From Clostridiaceae bacterium (GTDB lineage Bacteria > Bacillota > Clostridia > DSM-8532): a stretch of 64,000 nt of DNA. The DNA is taken from NCBI GenBank assembly GCA_012521705.1, contig JAAYLX010000001.1, positions 1-64,000 of the forward strand, given 5' to 3'. Each line of letters opens with the position of its first letter. Position 1 is the first letter of the stretch. A program made the position numbers and the translations under genes. The notes beneath the pieces were generated by a model. It was not told the DNA's origin, ran no database searches, and saw only the letters and a program-made list of their open reading frames with translations. Of the stretch, positions 45,847 to 54,753 are shown piece after piece.

Positions 45847-46461
45847 ATGAACCAAAGCAAAATTCAGAAAGTTCTGTCGAAACATTCTGTTCTGGAATCA
45901 GAAAGGCTTATTCTAAGACCGTTTTCAATCAGCGATGCACAGGATGTATTTGAATATTCAAGTGATGAACAAGTAACAAGGTTTCTTTCATGGGAACCCC
46001 TTAAGCATCCCATACAGGCTGAAAAGCTGGTAAAAGAATTTCTTGCTAACAGGGCAGGCTCCTATGCAATTGAACTGAAATCGGTGAAGAAATGTATCGG
46101 AGGCATAGAGTTATCAGTATATCCTCATCACAAGAAAGCAAGCGTTGGATATATTCTTAACCGCAAGTACTGGAACAATGGATACATGACCGAAGCCCTG
46201 AGTTTAATTCTGGATTTTTGTTTCAGAAAGCTTAAGTTAAGGAGCATAGAAGCGAACCATTACGAAGGGAACAATGCTTCCGGCCGTGTCATGAAGAAAT
46301 GCGGGATGAAATTCCAGGGTATGGAAACGAAAGTAAATTTGAATGGGGAACATTTCGATGTTCTCATTTATGCTGTCTCAAGAGAGGAATGGAAGTCTCA
46401 GTTCATAAACTCTTTTTACAATATTTTGCTTTTAGGATGGAGAAAACTAAATACTTCATGA
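45847..46461 (+). CDS. GNAT acetyltransferase, RimJ/RimL-like
   Basis: The 204-residue protein has SERLILRPFSISDAQDVFEYSS at the start, VGYILNRKYWNNGYMTEALSL in the middle and IEANHYEGNNASGRVMKKCGM near the end, the standard RimJ/RimL layout. It could acetylate a protein N-terminus or a small amine. The C-terminal 20 residues extend past the usual end. Confidence 0.85.
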   Translation: MNQSKIQKVLSKHSVLESERLILRPFSISDAQDVFEYSSDEQVTRFLSWEPLKHPIQAEKLVKEFLANRAGSYAIELKSVKKCIGGIELSVYPHHKKASVGYILNRKYWNNGYMTEALSLILDFCFRKLKLRSIEANHYEGNNASGRVMKKCGMKFQGMETKVNLNGEHFDVLIYAVSREEWKSQFINSFYNILLLGWRKLNTS

Positions 46462-46513
46462 TAATATGATAGTATTGAATGTGTAATTGCGCAGTAAAAT
46501 CAGGAGGATTATA

Positions 46514-47050
46514 ATGAAAAGCTTATTTATCGGCCTAATATTTATCTTTATTGATTTTAATCTGACACTAAATGAAACCATGGTAATTAATTTGATTCCG
46601 GACTTTGTGGGCTTTATTCTGATGTATCAGGGGCTCACACAATTAACAAATGAGAGTGAAAGATTTTTCAAAATGAAACCGTATGCTATTGGTATGGCAA
46701 TTTATTCGGGATTTTTGTTTATCCTGGATTTTTTAGGTTTTCCAAGTTATGTTAGTATGGTTTTGGGGATTGTTTCTATGGCAGTGACCCTGTATATTTT
46801 ATATAACATTGTAATGGGAATCCGGGATATCGAAATAATCAGAAATTTCTTCTTAAATTCGGCTCAATTAATGTCATACTGGCAGTTGTCAGCTATTTTT
46901 TCGGGGATAACATATTTTCTTATGCTGTTTTTACCGGCCTTGTCCATTTTTTCAGCATTGATCGAGCTTGTAGTTATGATATTATTTCTTGTTGCATTTA
47001 ATAAAAGCAAGAATTTATACATAAGTCAGACCGGAAACTTTGCTGATTAA
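46514..47050 (+). CDS. Membrane protein of unknown function
   Basis: The 178-residue protein has about five hydrophobic segments across its length and begins MKSLFIGLIFIFIDFN. LIPDFVGFILMYQGL is a recognisable motif of small Firmicutes membrane proteins whose function I do not know. The ATG at 46514 lies 7 nt behind AGGAGG. Confidence 0.7.
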   Translation: MKSLFIGLIFIFIDFNLTLNETMVINLIPDFVGFILMYQGLTQLTNESERFFKMKPYAIGMAIYSGFLFILDFLGFPSYVSMVLGIVSMAVTLYILYNIVMGIRDIEIIRNFFLNSAQLMSYWQLSAIFSGITYFLMLFLPALSIFSALIELVVMILFLVAFNKSKNLYISQTGNFAD

Positions 47051-47090
47051 TGAACCATAATAGAGAATTATATAATATGATTTATAAACA

Positions 47091-47119
47091 TTGACACGGC
47101 TACTGGAATACTATATTAT
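47091..47119 (+). promoter_or_regulatory. Sigma-A promoter of perR
   Basis: TTGACA (47091-47096), a 17-nt spacer and TATTAT (47114-47119) precede the Per-type operators. Confidence 0.75.
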
Positions 47120-47154
47120 ATAATTGTAATCATTACAGATTACAATTATTATAA
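47116..47154 (+). promoter_or_regulatory. Per box operators at the perR promoter
   Basis: TTACAATTATTATAA (47140-47154) differs at one position from the consensus TTATAATNATTATAA. A second, mirrored partial copy lies at 47116-47130. Together they form a perfect 12-bp inverted repeat, 47120-47131 with 47138-47149, around ATTACA. The site overlaps the -10 and the transcription start, so autorepression is expected. Confidence 0.7.
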
Positions 47155-47172
47155 ATTTATTGGGTGAAAAAA

Positions 47173-47589
47173 ATGAAACATCATATTGAAAATTTGACAG
47201 AAAAATTGTTGAGCAGGAATATTAAACCATCATACCAGAGAATAAAGATACTTGAGTACCTTACTGACAATTGTACTCATCCAACTGTCGACAAGATTTT
47301 TTGTGACCTCCATAAAGAAATACCGACTTTGTCCAAGACGACCATATACAATACATTGAATCTTTTTCTTGAAGCAAATCTTGTCAGGGTTATTACGATT
47401 GAAGACAACGAAACCAGATACGATATTGATACCACAAACCATGGACATTTCAAATGCCAGAATTGCGGTGAGATCTACGACTTCGAGGCTGACATAGAAA
47501 ATATTAAAGTGGACGGACTGAACAATTTTATCATCAACGACAAGAGTTTATATTTCAAAGGCATTTGCGGAAAGTGCCAATCGGCATAG
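47173..47589 (+). CDS. perR: Peroxide-responsive repressor PerR
   Basis: The 138-residue Fur-family protein keeps the regulatory metal ligands of PerR: His36, Asp84, His90, His92 and Asp103, at positions matching B. subtilis His37, Asp85, His91, His93 and Asp104. Cys95, Cys98, Cys132 and Cys135 form the structural zinc site. The Asp at 84 separates PerR from Fur. Per boxes cover its promoter. The ATG at 47173 is preceded by GGGTG; a GTG at 47164 is in frame. Peroxide should oxidise the iron-bound His and release DNA. Confidence 0.9.
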   Translation: MKHHIENLTEKLLSRNIKPSYQRIKILEYLTDNCTHPTVDKIFCDLHKEIPTLSKTTIYNTLNLFLEANLVRVITIEDNETRYDIDTTNHGHFKCQNCGEIYDFEADIENIKVDGLNNFIINDKSLYFKGICGKCQSA

Positions 47590-47623
47590 CAGAAGATTAT
47601 TTATTAGATCAGGGATATTGTGA

Positions 47624-47656
47624 CCGCCCGAAAATATTTTCGGGTGTTTTATTTTT
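47624..47656 (+). terminator. Intrinsic terminator after perR
   Basis: CCCGAAAA (47627-47634) and TTTTCGGG (47637-47644) pair around TA, followed by TGTTTTATTTTTT. Confidence 0.85.
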
Positions 47657-47661
47657 TGCTC

Positions 47662-47690
47662 TTTACTTTATCACGATAGCGTGATACAAT
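47662..47690 (+). promoter_or_regulatory. Promoter with a palindromic operator in its spacer
   Basis: TTTACT (47662-47667) and TACAAT (47685-47690) are 17 nt apart. The perfect inverted repeat TATCACG-ATAG-CGTGATA (47669-47686) fills the spacer and overlaps the -10. A repressor bound there would block RNA polymerase. I do not recognise the regulator. Confidence 0.65.
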
Positions 47691-47731
47691 ACCGTTGTGA
47701 CCTAAAAAGAAGAGTATGTGGAGGAATTAAA

Positions 47732-48523
47732 ATGTTAAAGAGAATTATTGGCCTTTGTCTTGTGATGATGATGCTTTTTACTGTAGTTGCATGTTCAAAT
47801 AAAACACAGGATGCCAGCAAAGACGCAAAAGCCACACTCACAGTTGGATTTGACAAGAACTTTCCGCCTATGGGTTTTGTAGGCGATAACGGAGAATTCA
47901 CAGGATTTGACCTGGACCTTGCTGCTGAAGTTGCCAAACGTCTTGATATGGAACTTGTATTGCAGCCAATTGCCTGGGATTCCAAGGATATGGAACTTTC
48001 GTCAAAGAATGTTGACTGTATCTGGAACGGCTTCACAATAAACGGCCGTGAAGAAAGCTATACCTGGACAGAACCTTACATGGAAAACTATCAGGTGTTC
48101 GTTGTAAGAGCTAATTCGGACATTAAGACACTGAAAGACCTTGCAGGCAAGACTGTAATAGTCCAGGCTGACTCCAGTGCCGAAGCAGCACTTAAAGATG
48201 CTCCGGAACTTATGAACAGCTTTAAGGAATTATTAAAGACCGGCGATTACAATACAGCCCTGATGGACCTTGAAACAGGCGCCGTGGATGCAGTTGCCAT
48301 GGACGAGATTGTCGCAAGGTTCCACATAGAGGATGAAGGCAAAGACTTTGCTGTCCTTGAAGAAAAACTTGCTGCTGAAGAATACGGAGTAGGCTTCCTG
48401 CTTGGAAATACCGAGCTCAGGGACAAAGTGCAGGGTGCTTTGGAGGAAATGGCCAAAGACGGAACCATGGCCAAAATATCAGAGAAGTGGTTCGGCAAGG
48501 ATATTACCACCATCGGAAAATAA
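47732..48523 (+). CDS. Amino-acid ABC transporter, substrate-binding lipoprotein
   Basis: The 263-residue family 3 binding protein has a lipobox ending VVAC, then LTVGFDKNFPPMGF, GFDLDLAAEVAKRL and NGFTINGREESYTWTEPY. It captures a polar amino acid or cystine outside the cell; the exact ligand cannot be told. GTGGAGG precedes the ATG at 47732. A strong terminator lies between it and the permease gene. Confidence 0.9.
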   Translation: MLKRIIGLCLVMMMLFTVVACSNKTQDASKDAKATLTVGFDKNFPPMGFVGDNGEFTGFDLDLAAEVAKRLDMELVLQPIAWDSKDMELSSKNVDCIWNGFTINGREESYTWTEPYMENYQVFVVRANSDIKTLKDLAGKTVIVQADSSAEAALKDAPELMNSFKELLKTGDYNTALMDLETGAVDAVAMDEIVARFHIEDEGKDFAVLEEKLAAEEYGVGFLLGNTELRDKVQGALEEMAKDGTMAKISEKWFGKDITTIGK

Positions 48524-48558
48524 GTGCCAACTCCAACAACTTTGTGCAAATAGATTGG

Positions 48559-48594
48559 GGCTATCATTACCCGCTGATAGCCTTCTTTTTTTTC
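48559..48594 (+). terminator. Terminator inside the ABC transporter operon
   Basis: GGCTATCA (48559-48566) and TGATAGCC (48575-48582) pair around an 8-nt loop and are followed by TTCTTTTTTTTT. Partial read-through would give more binding protein than permease, as often seen in such operons. Confidence 0.8.
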
Positions 48595-48692
48595 GTAATG
48601 ACTTGACTTATGAAGAAGTCTATAATACATTCTTTTTGACATACAGATTTTAAGCCATATAAATTCAGAACAAATAATTGGGGGATAAATTT

Positions 48693-49349
48693 GTGGAACT
48701 GTCGGTAATGCTGTCAATACTGTTAAAAGGCATGTGGATATCGGTAAATATTTTTACCCTCACATTGCTTTTTTCACTTCCATTGGGTCTTATAGTAGCA
48801 TTCGGACGGATGTCCGGTAATTTTGTATTAAGAAATATTGTAAAAATTTATATTTCCATTATGCGTGGGACGCCGCTTGTTCTTCAGTTGATGGTTGTAT
48901 ATTTTGGCCCGTACTTTATCTTTGGAATGGAGCTGTCAAGCAATTATCGCTATACCGCGGTTATTATAGGTTTTGTAATCAATTATGCGGCTTATTTTGC
49001 TGAAATATACAGGGGAGGTATTGAATCCATTCCCGTAGGCCAGTATGAAGCGGCCAAAATACTTGGATACAGTAAAACTCAGACTTTTATGAAAATAATT
49101 CTTCCTCAGGTAATTAAGAGAATCCTTCCAGCAGTGACTAATGAGATTATTACCTTAATCAAAGATACTTCATTGGCTTATGTTATTTCCATACCTGAGA
49201 TGTTTTCAGAGGCCAAAGCAATCGCCTCTTCCCAGAAGTCTGTCATGCCCTATGTGGCAGCCGGGGTCTTCTACTATATCTTTAACTATATCGTAGCCAC
49301 TACCATGGAATGGATTGAGAAGAAATTCAGTTACTATAAAATCAGTTGA
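48693..49349 (+). CDS. Amino-acid ABC transporter permease
   Basis: The 218-residue permease of the HisMQ type has five hydrophobic segments and the EAA-like loop PVGQYEAAKILGYSKTQTFMKI. MRGTPLVLQLMVVYFG is characteristic. I chose the GTG at 48693, 7 nt behind GGGGGA; an upstream TTG overlaps that site. Confidence 0.92.
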   Translation: MELSVMLSILLKGMWISVNIFTLTLLFSLPLGLIVAFGRMSGNFVLRNIVKIYISIMRGTPLVLQLMVVYFGPYFIFGMELSSNYRYTAVIIGFVINYAAYFAEIYRGGIESIPVGQYEAAKILGYSKTQTFMKIILPQVIKRILPAVTNEIITLIKDTSLAYVISIPEMFSEAKAIASSQKSVMPYVAAGVFYYIFNYIVATTMEWIEKKFSYYKIS

Positions 49350-49360
49350 CAGGTGAAAAT

Positions 49361-50125
49361 ATGAATATTTTAGAGATAAAGAATCTTAGAAAAAGTTTTG
49401 ATACAGATACTGAGGTCATCAGGAATATATCTTTGGAAGTACAGGAAGGCAAGGTAGTCGGAATAATTGGTCCTTCAGGCTCAGGAAAGTCTACATTGCT
49501 TAGATGCGCAACCATGCTTGAGACCATAGATTCCGGTGAAATTATATACATGGGCGAGCATGCGGTTAAGACCGACCCTGACGGAAAGGTCATTTACGCC
49601 CCTGCAAGCCAGTTGAAGAAGATTCAGGGCATTTTTGGCCTGGTGTTTCAGAATTTTAACCTTTTTCCTCATTATTCTGTGATTAAAAACATAACAGACC
49701 CGCTTATTACCGTTCAGAAAAAGTCAAAGGATGAGGCCTTTGAGATCGCGCGCAAATTGCTGGACAAGATGGGGTTGTCCGATAAGGAAGCCGCATATCC
49801 CTGCCAGCTTTCGGGAGGGCAGCAGCAGCGTGTATCAATAGCAAGAGCGTTGGCTCTCAATCCTAAAATATTGTTTTTCGACGAACCCACATCCGCTCTT
49901 GACCCTGAATTGACAGGTGAGATTCTGAATGTCATAAGGAATCTGGCTGCAGAACACATGACAATGGTAATTGTTACCCATGAGATGAGTTTTGCACGGG
50001 ATGTGGCAGACCATATAATTTTTATGGACGATGGGGTAATAGTTGAACAGGGATCCCCCGAAGAAGTAATAAACAACCCTAAGAATGAAAGGACAATAGC
50101 ATTCCTGAGCAGGTTTGAAAGATAA
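49361..50125 (+). CDS. Amino-acid ABC transporter ATPase, GlnQ-like
   Basis: The 254-residue ATPase has Walker A GPSGSGKSTLLR, signature LSGGQQQRVSIARAL, Walker B ILFFDEPTSALDPEL and the switch His in VTHEMSFA. It drives the permease upstream. The ATG at 49361 lies behind ACAGGTG. The gnd gene starts 25 nt downstream. Confidence 0.93.
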   Translation: MNILEIKNLRKSFDTDTEVIRNISLEVQEGKVVGIIGPSGSGKSTLLRCATMLETIDSGEIIYMGEHAVKTDPDGKVIYAPASQLKKIQGIFGLVFQNFNLFPHYSVIKNITDPLITVQKKSKDEAFEIARKLLDKMGLSDKEAAYPCQLSGGQQQRVSIARALALNPKILFFDEPTSALDPELTGEILNVIRNLAAEHMTMVIVTHEMSFARDVADHIIFMDDGVIVEQGSPEEVINNPKNERTIAFLSRFER

Positions 50126-50150
50126 TATGATTTAAAGGAGGGGTAATAGG

Positions 50151-51602
50151 ATGGCAAAAGCAGATATAGGACTTATAGGACTTGCGGTTATGGGAGAAAA
50201 CCTTGTCATGAACATGGAGAGCAAGGGATTTACTGTTGCAGTATTTAACCGCAGCACTGAGAAAGTTACAAGATTTATTGAGGGCAGAGCCAAAGACAAG
50301 AATATTATCGGAACCTACTCCATAGAAGAGCTCATAAATAACCTTAAAAAGCCAAGAAAAGTAATGCTTATGGTCAAAGCCGGACAGCCGGTTGATGATT
50401 TTATAGATCTTCTGATACCCCATCTTGAGAAAGGCGACATAATTATTGACGGAGGAAACTCCCATTTCAGGGACACTATTCGCAGAACCAGGTATGTTGA
50501 AGAAAAAGGCTTGTTATTTATAGGCGCTGGAGTTTCCGGCGGTGAAGAAGGTGCTTTAAAAGGTCCAAGCCTGATGCCCGGTGGTTCCATAGAAGCATGG
50601 CAACATATTAAGCCGATTTTTCAGACCATCTGCGCAAAGGTTGAGGATGGAACGCCCTGCTGTGACTGGGTTGGCTCAGACGGCGCCGGTCATTTTGTAA
50701 AAATGGTGCATAACGGCATCGAGTATGGGGATATGCAGCTTATATGCGAAGTTTACCATGTAATGAAAGAGCTTCTTGGCATGTCCAATCATGAGATGCA
50801 TGAAGTTTTCAGGGAATGGAATGAAGGTGAGCTTAACAGCTACCTTATTGAAATAACAAGGGATATATTAATTTACAAAGATGATGACGGGGAGTATGTT
50901 CTTGACAAAATCCTTGATTCCGCCGGACAAAAAGGTACCGGAAAGTGGACGAGTGTTGCGTCTTTGGATGAAGGAGTACCGCTTACACTTATAGGGGAAG
51001 CTGTTTATGCCAGATATTTATCAGCCATGAAGGACGAAAGGGTGGCTGCGTCAAGAATTCTGTCAGGGCCGGAACCGAAATTTGAAGGTGACAAGAAAGC
51101 CTTTATCCGGGATCTGAAAGATGCCCTCTATGCCGCAAAATTAGTATCCTATGCCCAGGGGTATGCTTTATTGAAAGCTGCGGCTAAAACCTACGGATGG
51201 GATTTGAATTATGGTGATATAGCATTGATGTGGCGTGGAGGATGTATTATAAGATCAATATTCCTTGGCAAAATAAAAGAAGCCTTTGATAAAAATCCTG
51301 ATTTGGACAATCTTTTACTTGATCCTTTCTTTAAAGAAAAGATAGAGAATGCACAGGCCGGATGGAGAAGAGTTGTTTCACAGGCAATGCTAAATGGAAT
51401 TCCTGTGCCGGCGCTTTCTTCAGCGCTATGCTACTTTGACGGTTACAGAAGTGAAAGGCTCCCTGCAAATTTATTGCAGGCACAGCGCGACTTTTTTGGA
51501 GCCCATACTTATGAGAGAGCTGACAAAAAGCGGGGAGAATTCTTCCATACCAACTGGACAGGTAAAGGCGGGGATACCTCGGCATCCACATATAATGTAT
51601 AA
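50151..51602 (+). CDS. gnd: 6-phosphogluconate dehydrogenase, decarboxylating
   Basis: The 483-residue enzyme oxidises 6-phosphogluconate to ribulose 5-phosphate with NAD(P)+. The dinucleotide site is IGLIGLAVMGENLVMNM with NRSTEKV; the substrate loop is GAGVSGGEEGALKGPSLMPGG, and the catalytic region HFVKMVHNGIEYGDMQ. The C-terminal tail ends with the usual HTNWTGKGG-type sequence. It is the long NADP-type form. AAAGGAGG precedes the ATG; it may be co-transcribed with the ABC genes, but no shared function is evident. Confidence 0.96.
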   Translation: MAKADIGLIGLAVMGENLVMNMESKGFTVAVFNRSTEKVTRFIEGRAKDKNIIGTYSIEELINNLKKPRKVMLMVKAGQPVDDFIDLLIPHLEKGDIIIDGGNSHFRDTIRRTRYVEEKGLLFIGAGVSGGEEGALKGPSLMPGGSIEAWQHIKPIFQTICAKVEDGTPCCDWVGSDGAGHFVKMVHNGIEYGDMQLICEVYHVMKELLGMSNHEMHEVFREWNEGELNSYLIEITRDILIYKDDDGEYVLDKILDSAGQKGTGKWTSVASLDEGVPLTLIGEAVYARYLSAMKDERVAASRILSGPEPKFEGDKKAFIRDLKDALYAAKLVSYAQGYALLKAAAKTYGWDLNYGDIALMWRGGCIIRSIFLGKIKEAFDKNPDLDNLLLDPFFKEKIENAQAGWRRVVSQAMLNGIPVPALSSALCYFDGYRSERLPANLLQAQRDFFGAHTYERADKKRGEFFHTNWTGKGGDTSASTYNV

Positions 51603-51685
51603 CCTGTAACTGTTTTATTTATTCAGCTATTTTTACATGTTAATTAGCTTTATGATTGATTAATAATTTGTTGATAAATCAGAAG

Positions 51686-51719
51686 AAGACTCGCGGATTT
51701 TTATCTGTGAGTCTTTTGA
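51686..51719 (+). terminator. Intrinsic terminator after gnd
   Basis: AAGACTCGCGG (51686-51696) pairs with CTGTGAGTCTT (51705-51715), with two G-T pairs, followed by TTTG. The remaining AT-rich sequence to 51906 shows no clear promoter pair. Confidence 0.7.
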
Positions 51720-51906
51720 ATTGTACTGATTTTGATAGTGTATAAATACTCTTTGAAGATATTAATATCATTAATTTTTAATCTTTTTAAGATTTTTCTA
51801 AGGCCGGACATCCCCGGATATGATAAAATTAAATATGGATAAAAACTATTATTTCTTTTTTACGATATATAAGATGAAGGATAATATGTTGAAGGGAAAT
51901 CCATAG

Positions 51907-52584
51907 ATGGAAATAGATTATTCAAAGGCCTCATATATATTTGATGGGATTAAAGACGAATTTTTTCCTGCGTCAATGGTTGAGACTATTCGTTCTTTTG
52001 TGGCCATAGAAAATATCTATAGAGCCGCTATCAGAGAAATTGTAACAAAGCTTGAGAATTTTAATGATGAATTCAAATATACTAAGGACCGTAATCCCAT
52101 TCATCAGATAAAAAGCAGGGTCAAAACTCCTAAAAGTATTATTGAAAAACTTATCAGAAAAGGTTTTGAGGTAAGTGTGGAATCAGCCAGAAAAAACCTC
52201 AACGATATAGCCGGTATCCGTGTGATCTGTTCCTATATTGATGATATTTATACTATTGCTGATTTGCTGTCCAGACTTGATAATATTGAGATCATAAAAA
52301 CATGCGATTATATTAAAAACCCCAAACCAAACGGATACAGAAGCCTTCATCTCATTGTCAGAGTTCCCGTCATTTTGACCAAAGTGGTCGAGTATGTCAC
52401 TGCGGAGATACAGATTCGCACTATTGCCATGGATTTTTGGGCAACCCTCGAACACCAGCTTGCATATAAAATCGGAAGGGACCATTCCAACGAGATTTCT
52501 GCCGAATTAAAGGCCTGCGCCGACGTCATAGCACAGACGGATTACAGGATGCAGAAGCTGTTTAATGAGATTCAGAAAAAATAA
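51907..52584 (+). CDS. Small alarmone synthetase, RelQ-like
   Basis: The 225-residue protein is a stand-alone RelA/SpoT synthetase domain: HQIKSRVKTPKSIIEKL, NDIAGIRVICSYIDDIYTIA, PNGYRSLHLIVRVPV and AEIQIRTIAMDFWATLEHQ. It has no HD hydrolase, TGS or ACT domain. It should make (p)ppGpp from ATP and GDP or GTP. The C-terminal helix is of the tetramer-forming kind seen in RelQ. It ends 5 nt before the convergent MFS gene. Confidence 0.9.
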   Translation: MEIDYSKASYIFDGIKDEFFPASMVETIRSFVAIENIYRAAIREIVTKLENFNDEFKYTKDRNPIHQIKSRVKTPKSIIEKLIRKGFEVSVESARKNLNDIAGIRVICSYIDDIYTIADLLSRLDNIEIIKTCDYIKNPKPNGYRSLHLIVRVPVILTKVVEYVTAEIQIRTIAMDFWATLEHQLAYKIGRDHSNEISAELKACADVIAQTDYRMQKLFNEIQKK

Positions 52585-52589
52585 CTGAA

Positions 52590-53822
52590 TCAAGGCTTTA
52601 TGCTCTCTTTGCTTTCTCCGTGTTTTACAAAAGCCATGCACAAAATTGCCAGCGCAAAAGCAATGGCTGCATAGATGAACAACGAGTTGTAATTCCCTAC
52701 AAAGTCCCTTATCCATCCAAAGAGGACAGGGCTTACTATTGCGGCGCTGAAGGAAAAGAAGTAATAGTACCCTGTATATTTGCCTATGTCTTTCCATTTC
52801 GCCATCTCCACCACCATGGGCAGAGAATTTATGTTAACACAAGCCCAGAATGCTCCCCCAATCAGAAGCAGTATCCTCAGAATCCAAACATTTTCGGTAA
52901 ACAGCATGGCCGGAAATAAAACCATGACTCCTGTCAGACCAGTCAGTATAGTTTTTCTTCTTCCTGCTTTTGAACCAATTATTCCTGCGGGGATGGAGAA
53001 GAACAGGAAAGTAATTGAAAACATCCCCAGCAAGAGTGAAGCATCACCGGCGGTCAGGTAATTTCCTGACGCATCTTTCAGAGTATTGGTAACATAGAGG
53101 CTGAAAAATGTCTCAACCGCATTATATCCGCAGAACCAAAAGAATATGGCAAACAGAATTAATATAAGGCTCACTTTTTTTGCGCCTTTTTCAGGGGAAT
53201 CTTTCTTTTCTGTTTTTTCGGCGCCTTCTTCATTCGTTGCTTCTATTCTGTATTTGTTTTCATTTACAAAGAGTTTTAGAATCAATAACGATATGAGCAT
53301 GACGGCGGCACTTGTGATGAAGGGTAGAGGCATGCCCCCTATTTTGAAAAGCATTCCTCCCATAAAGAATGAAAAAAGGCTTCCCGCTCCACCCATGAAA
53401 TTGATAATGCCGTTTGCCTGGCTTCGCAGAGGTGGAGGTGTTATATCAGGCATCAGTGCCACCACCGGAGCTCGCCATGTGGACATTACAAAATTGAAAA
53501 TTATAACTACCACCATTAAGGTTGCTAAAGATCCTGTAAAAGGGATCAATGCGAAGGCAACCGCGCAAATGGGAATTCCTGCCAGTATATAGGGCATTCT
53601 TCGTCCTAATCTTGTAACGGTTTTATCAGAGAGTGCCCCGAAAATTGGCTGAAATACCACGCCAAATATATTGTCAAAGGTCATTACAAATCCTATCAGC
53701 AGAGTACTTGTTAAATACCTCTCCAACAAAATGGGAACATAAGTGTTGTACATGGACCATGCAAGGGAACTTGCAAAGAACCCGAAGCCGATTAAAAATG
53801 TGTGTTTGTAATTTAATTTCAT
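52590..53822 (-). CDS. Major facilitator superfamily transporter
   Basis: The 410-residue protein has 12 hydrophobic segments with an acidic/basic central loop (about 185-215, Glu/Lys-rich). GALSDKTVTRLGRRMPYIL is the conserved loop 2-3 motif. It resembles the SLC45/GPH-type sugar transporters. GCAGGAGG precedes the ATG at 53822, which overlaps the GDPD stop (TAATG), so the two genes form an operon. Transport of a glycerophosphodiester or a product of it is inferred from the context. Confidence 0.85.
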   Translation of the reverse strand: MKLNYKHTFLIGFGFFASSLAWSMYNTYVPILLERYLTSTLLIGFVMTFDNIFGVVFQPIFGALSDKTVTRLGRRMPYILAGIPICAVAFALIPFTGSLATLMVVVIIFNFVMSTWRAPVVALMPDITPPPLRSQANGIINFMGGAGSLFSFFMGGMLFKIGGMPLPFITSAAVMLISLLILKLFVNENKYRIEATNEEGAEKTEKKDSPEKGAKKVSLILILFAIFFWFCGYNAVETFFSLYVTNTLKDASGNYLTAGDASLLLGMFSITFLFFSIPAGIIGSKAGRRKTILTGLTGVMVLFPAMLFTENVWILRILLLIGGAFWACVNINSLPMVVEMAKWKDIGKYTGYYYFFSFSAAIVSPVLFGWIRDFVGNYNSLFIYAAIAFALAILCMAFVKHGESKESIKP

Positions 53823-54574
53823 TAATTTTTCCTCCTGCGTTTGTTTTGAAGCATATTCCTGGTCCTCACTGCGGCATCCGGACAATCGGTAATAATCGCG
53901 TCCACACCTTCTTTTACCAGCCATGCAATATGCTCTTTATCGTTTACAGTCCAGGTATGTATTTTCACATTGTGTTTTTTGCATCCCTCCACAGTTTCAG
54001 GGACCATCAGAGTGAGGTAGTAGGGATGTATAGCCTCAGCTTTCAAATGACATGCGTAAAGGCAGGGATCAATCATTGCCTCCGTATAAAGTATTCCTAT
54101 ATTCGCCCTTGGCTCTATCTGTTTGACAAGTTTTATGCTATAGTGATTAAAGGACGAAAAAATGACTTTGTCTCTCATATTCAGACTGTTGACAAGTTCA
54201 ATTGCCTTTTTTTCAATATTCCGGTACATTATCCTGTCTGTTTTAAGTTCGATATTGACAGTCAGATCATAATCCTGGGCATATTCCAAAACTTGCAACA
54301 GAGTAGGAATTCTGGCAGGGGAAAATCTGCTGAACCCTTTGGAGAAGTCAAGTTCTGACAATTGCTTGAGGGTTTTATCAATTATGCGGCCGGTTCCGTC
54401 GGAGCACCTGTCCACAGTTTCGTCATGAGCAACCACCAAGTGACCGTCCTTTGTAAGATGGACATCCAGTTCAAAGCCATCCGCTCCCATTTCCCGAGCG
54501 AGCTGGAATGCCTGCATTGTGTTTTCAGGAGCGTAGGCGGAAGCGCCTCTGTGGGCCCAAATTTTGGTCTTCAT
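53822..54574 (-). CDS. Glycerophosphodiester phosphodiesterase
   Basis: The 250-residue protein has the catalytic stretches AHRGASAYAPENT (His8, Arg9) and FELDVHLTKDGHLVVAHD (Glu35, Asp37, His50), plus NIELK. It cleaves glycerophosphodiesters to glycerol 3-phosphate and an alcohol. There is no signal peptide, so it acts in the cytoplasm. It overlaps the MFS gene by one base. Confidence 0.93.
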   Translation of the reverse strand: MKTKIWAHRGASAYAPENTMQAFQLAREMGADGFELDVHLTKDGHLVVAHDETVDRCSDGTGRIIDKTLKQLSELDFSKGFSRFSPARIPTLLQVLEYAQDYDLTVNIELKTDRIMYRNIEKKAIELVNSLNMRDKVIFSSFNHYSIKLVKQIEPRANIGILYTEAMIDPCLYACHLKAEAIHPYYLTLMVPETVEGCKKHNVKIHTWTVNDKEHIAWLVKEGVDAIITDCPDAAVRTRNMLQNKRRRKN

Positions 54575-54753
54575 AAGCCAAGCTTCACCTGCTTTATGTT
54601 TGAACCTTTTTATATATTTTTTTATGCTTAATAAATTATATTTACCTTTTAGCGCAATGTGAAAACAATTATTATTTTGAAGTTATGTCTCAGAAATGAA
54701 ATAAACCGTCCGTCATTTGCGCAACTTAGAACTGCAACCAAGGAGGCTTCTTT

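Noticed and set aside
52620..53592. Plus-strand open frames opposite the MFS transporter gene
   Set aside because: They are shadows of a clear 12-segment transporter gene on the minus strand, with no ribosome binding sites.
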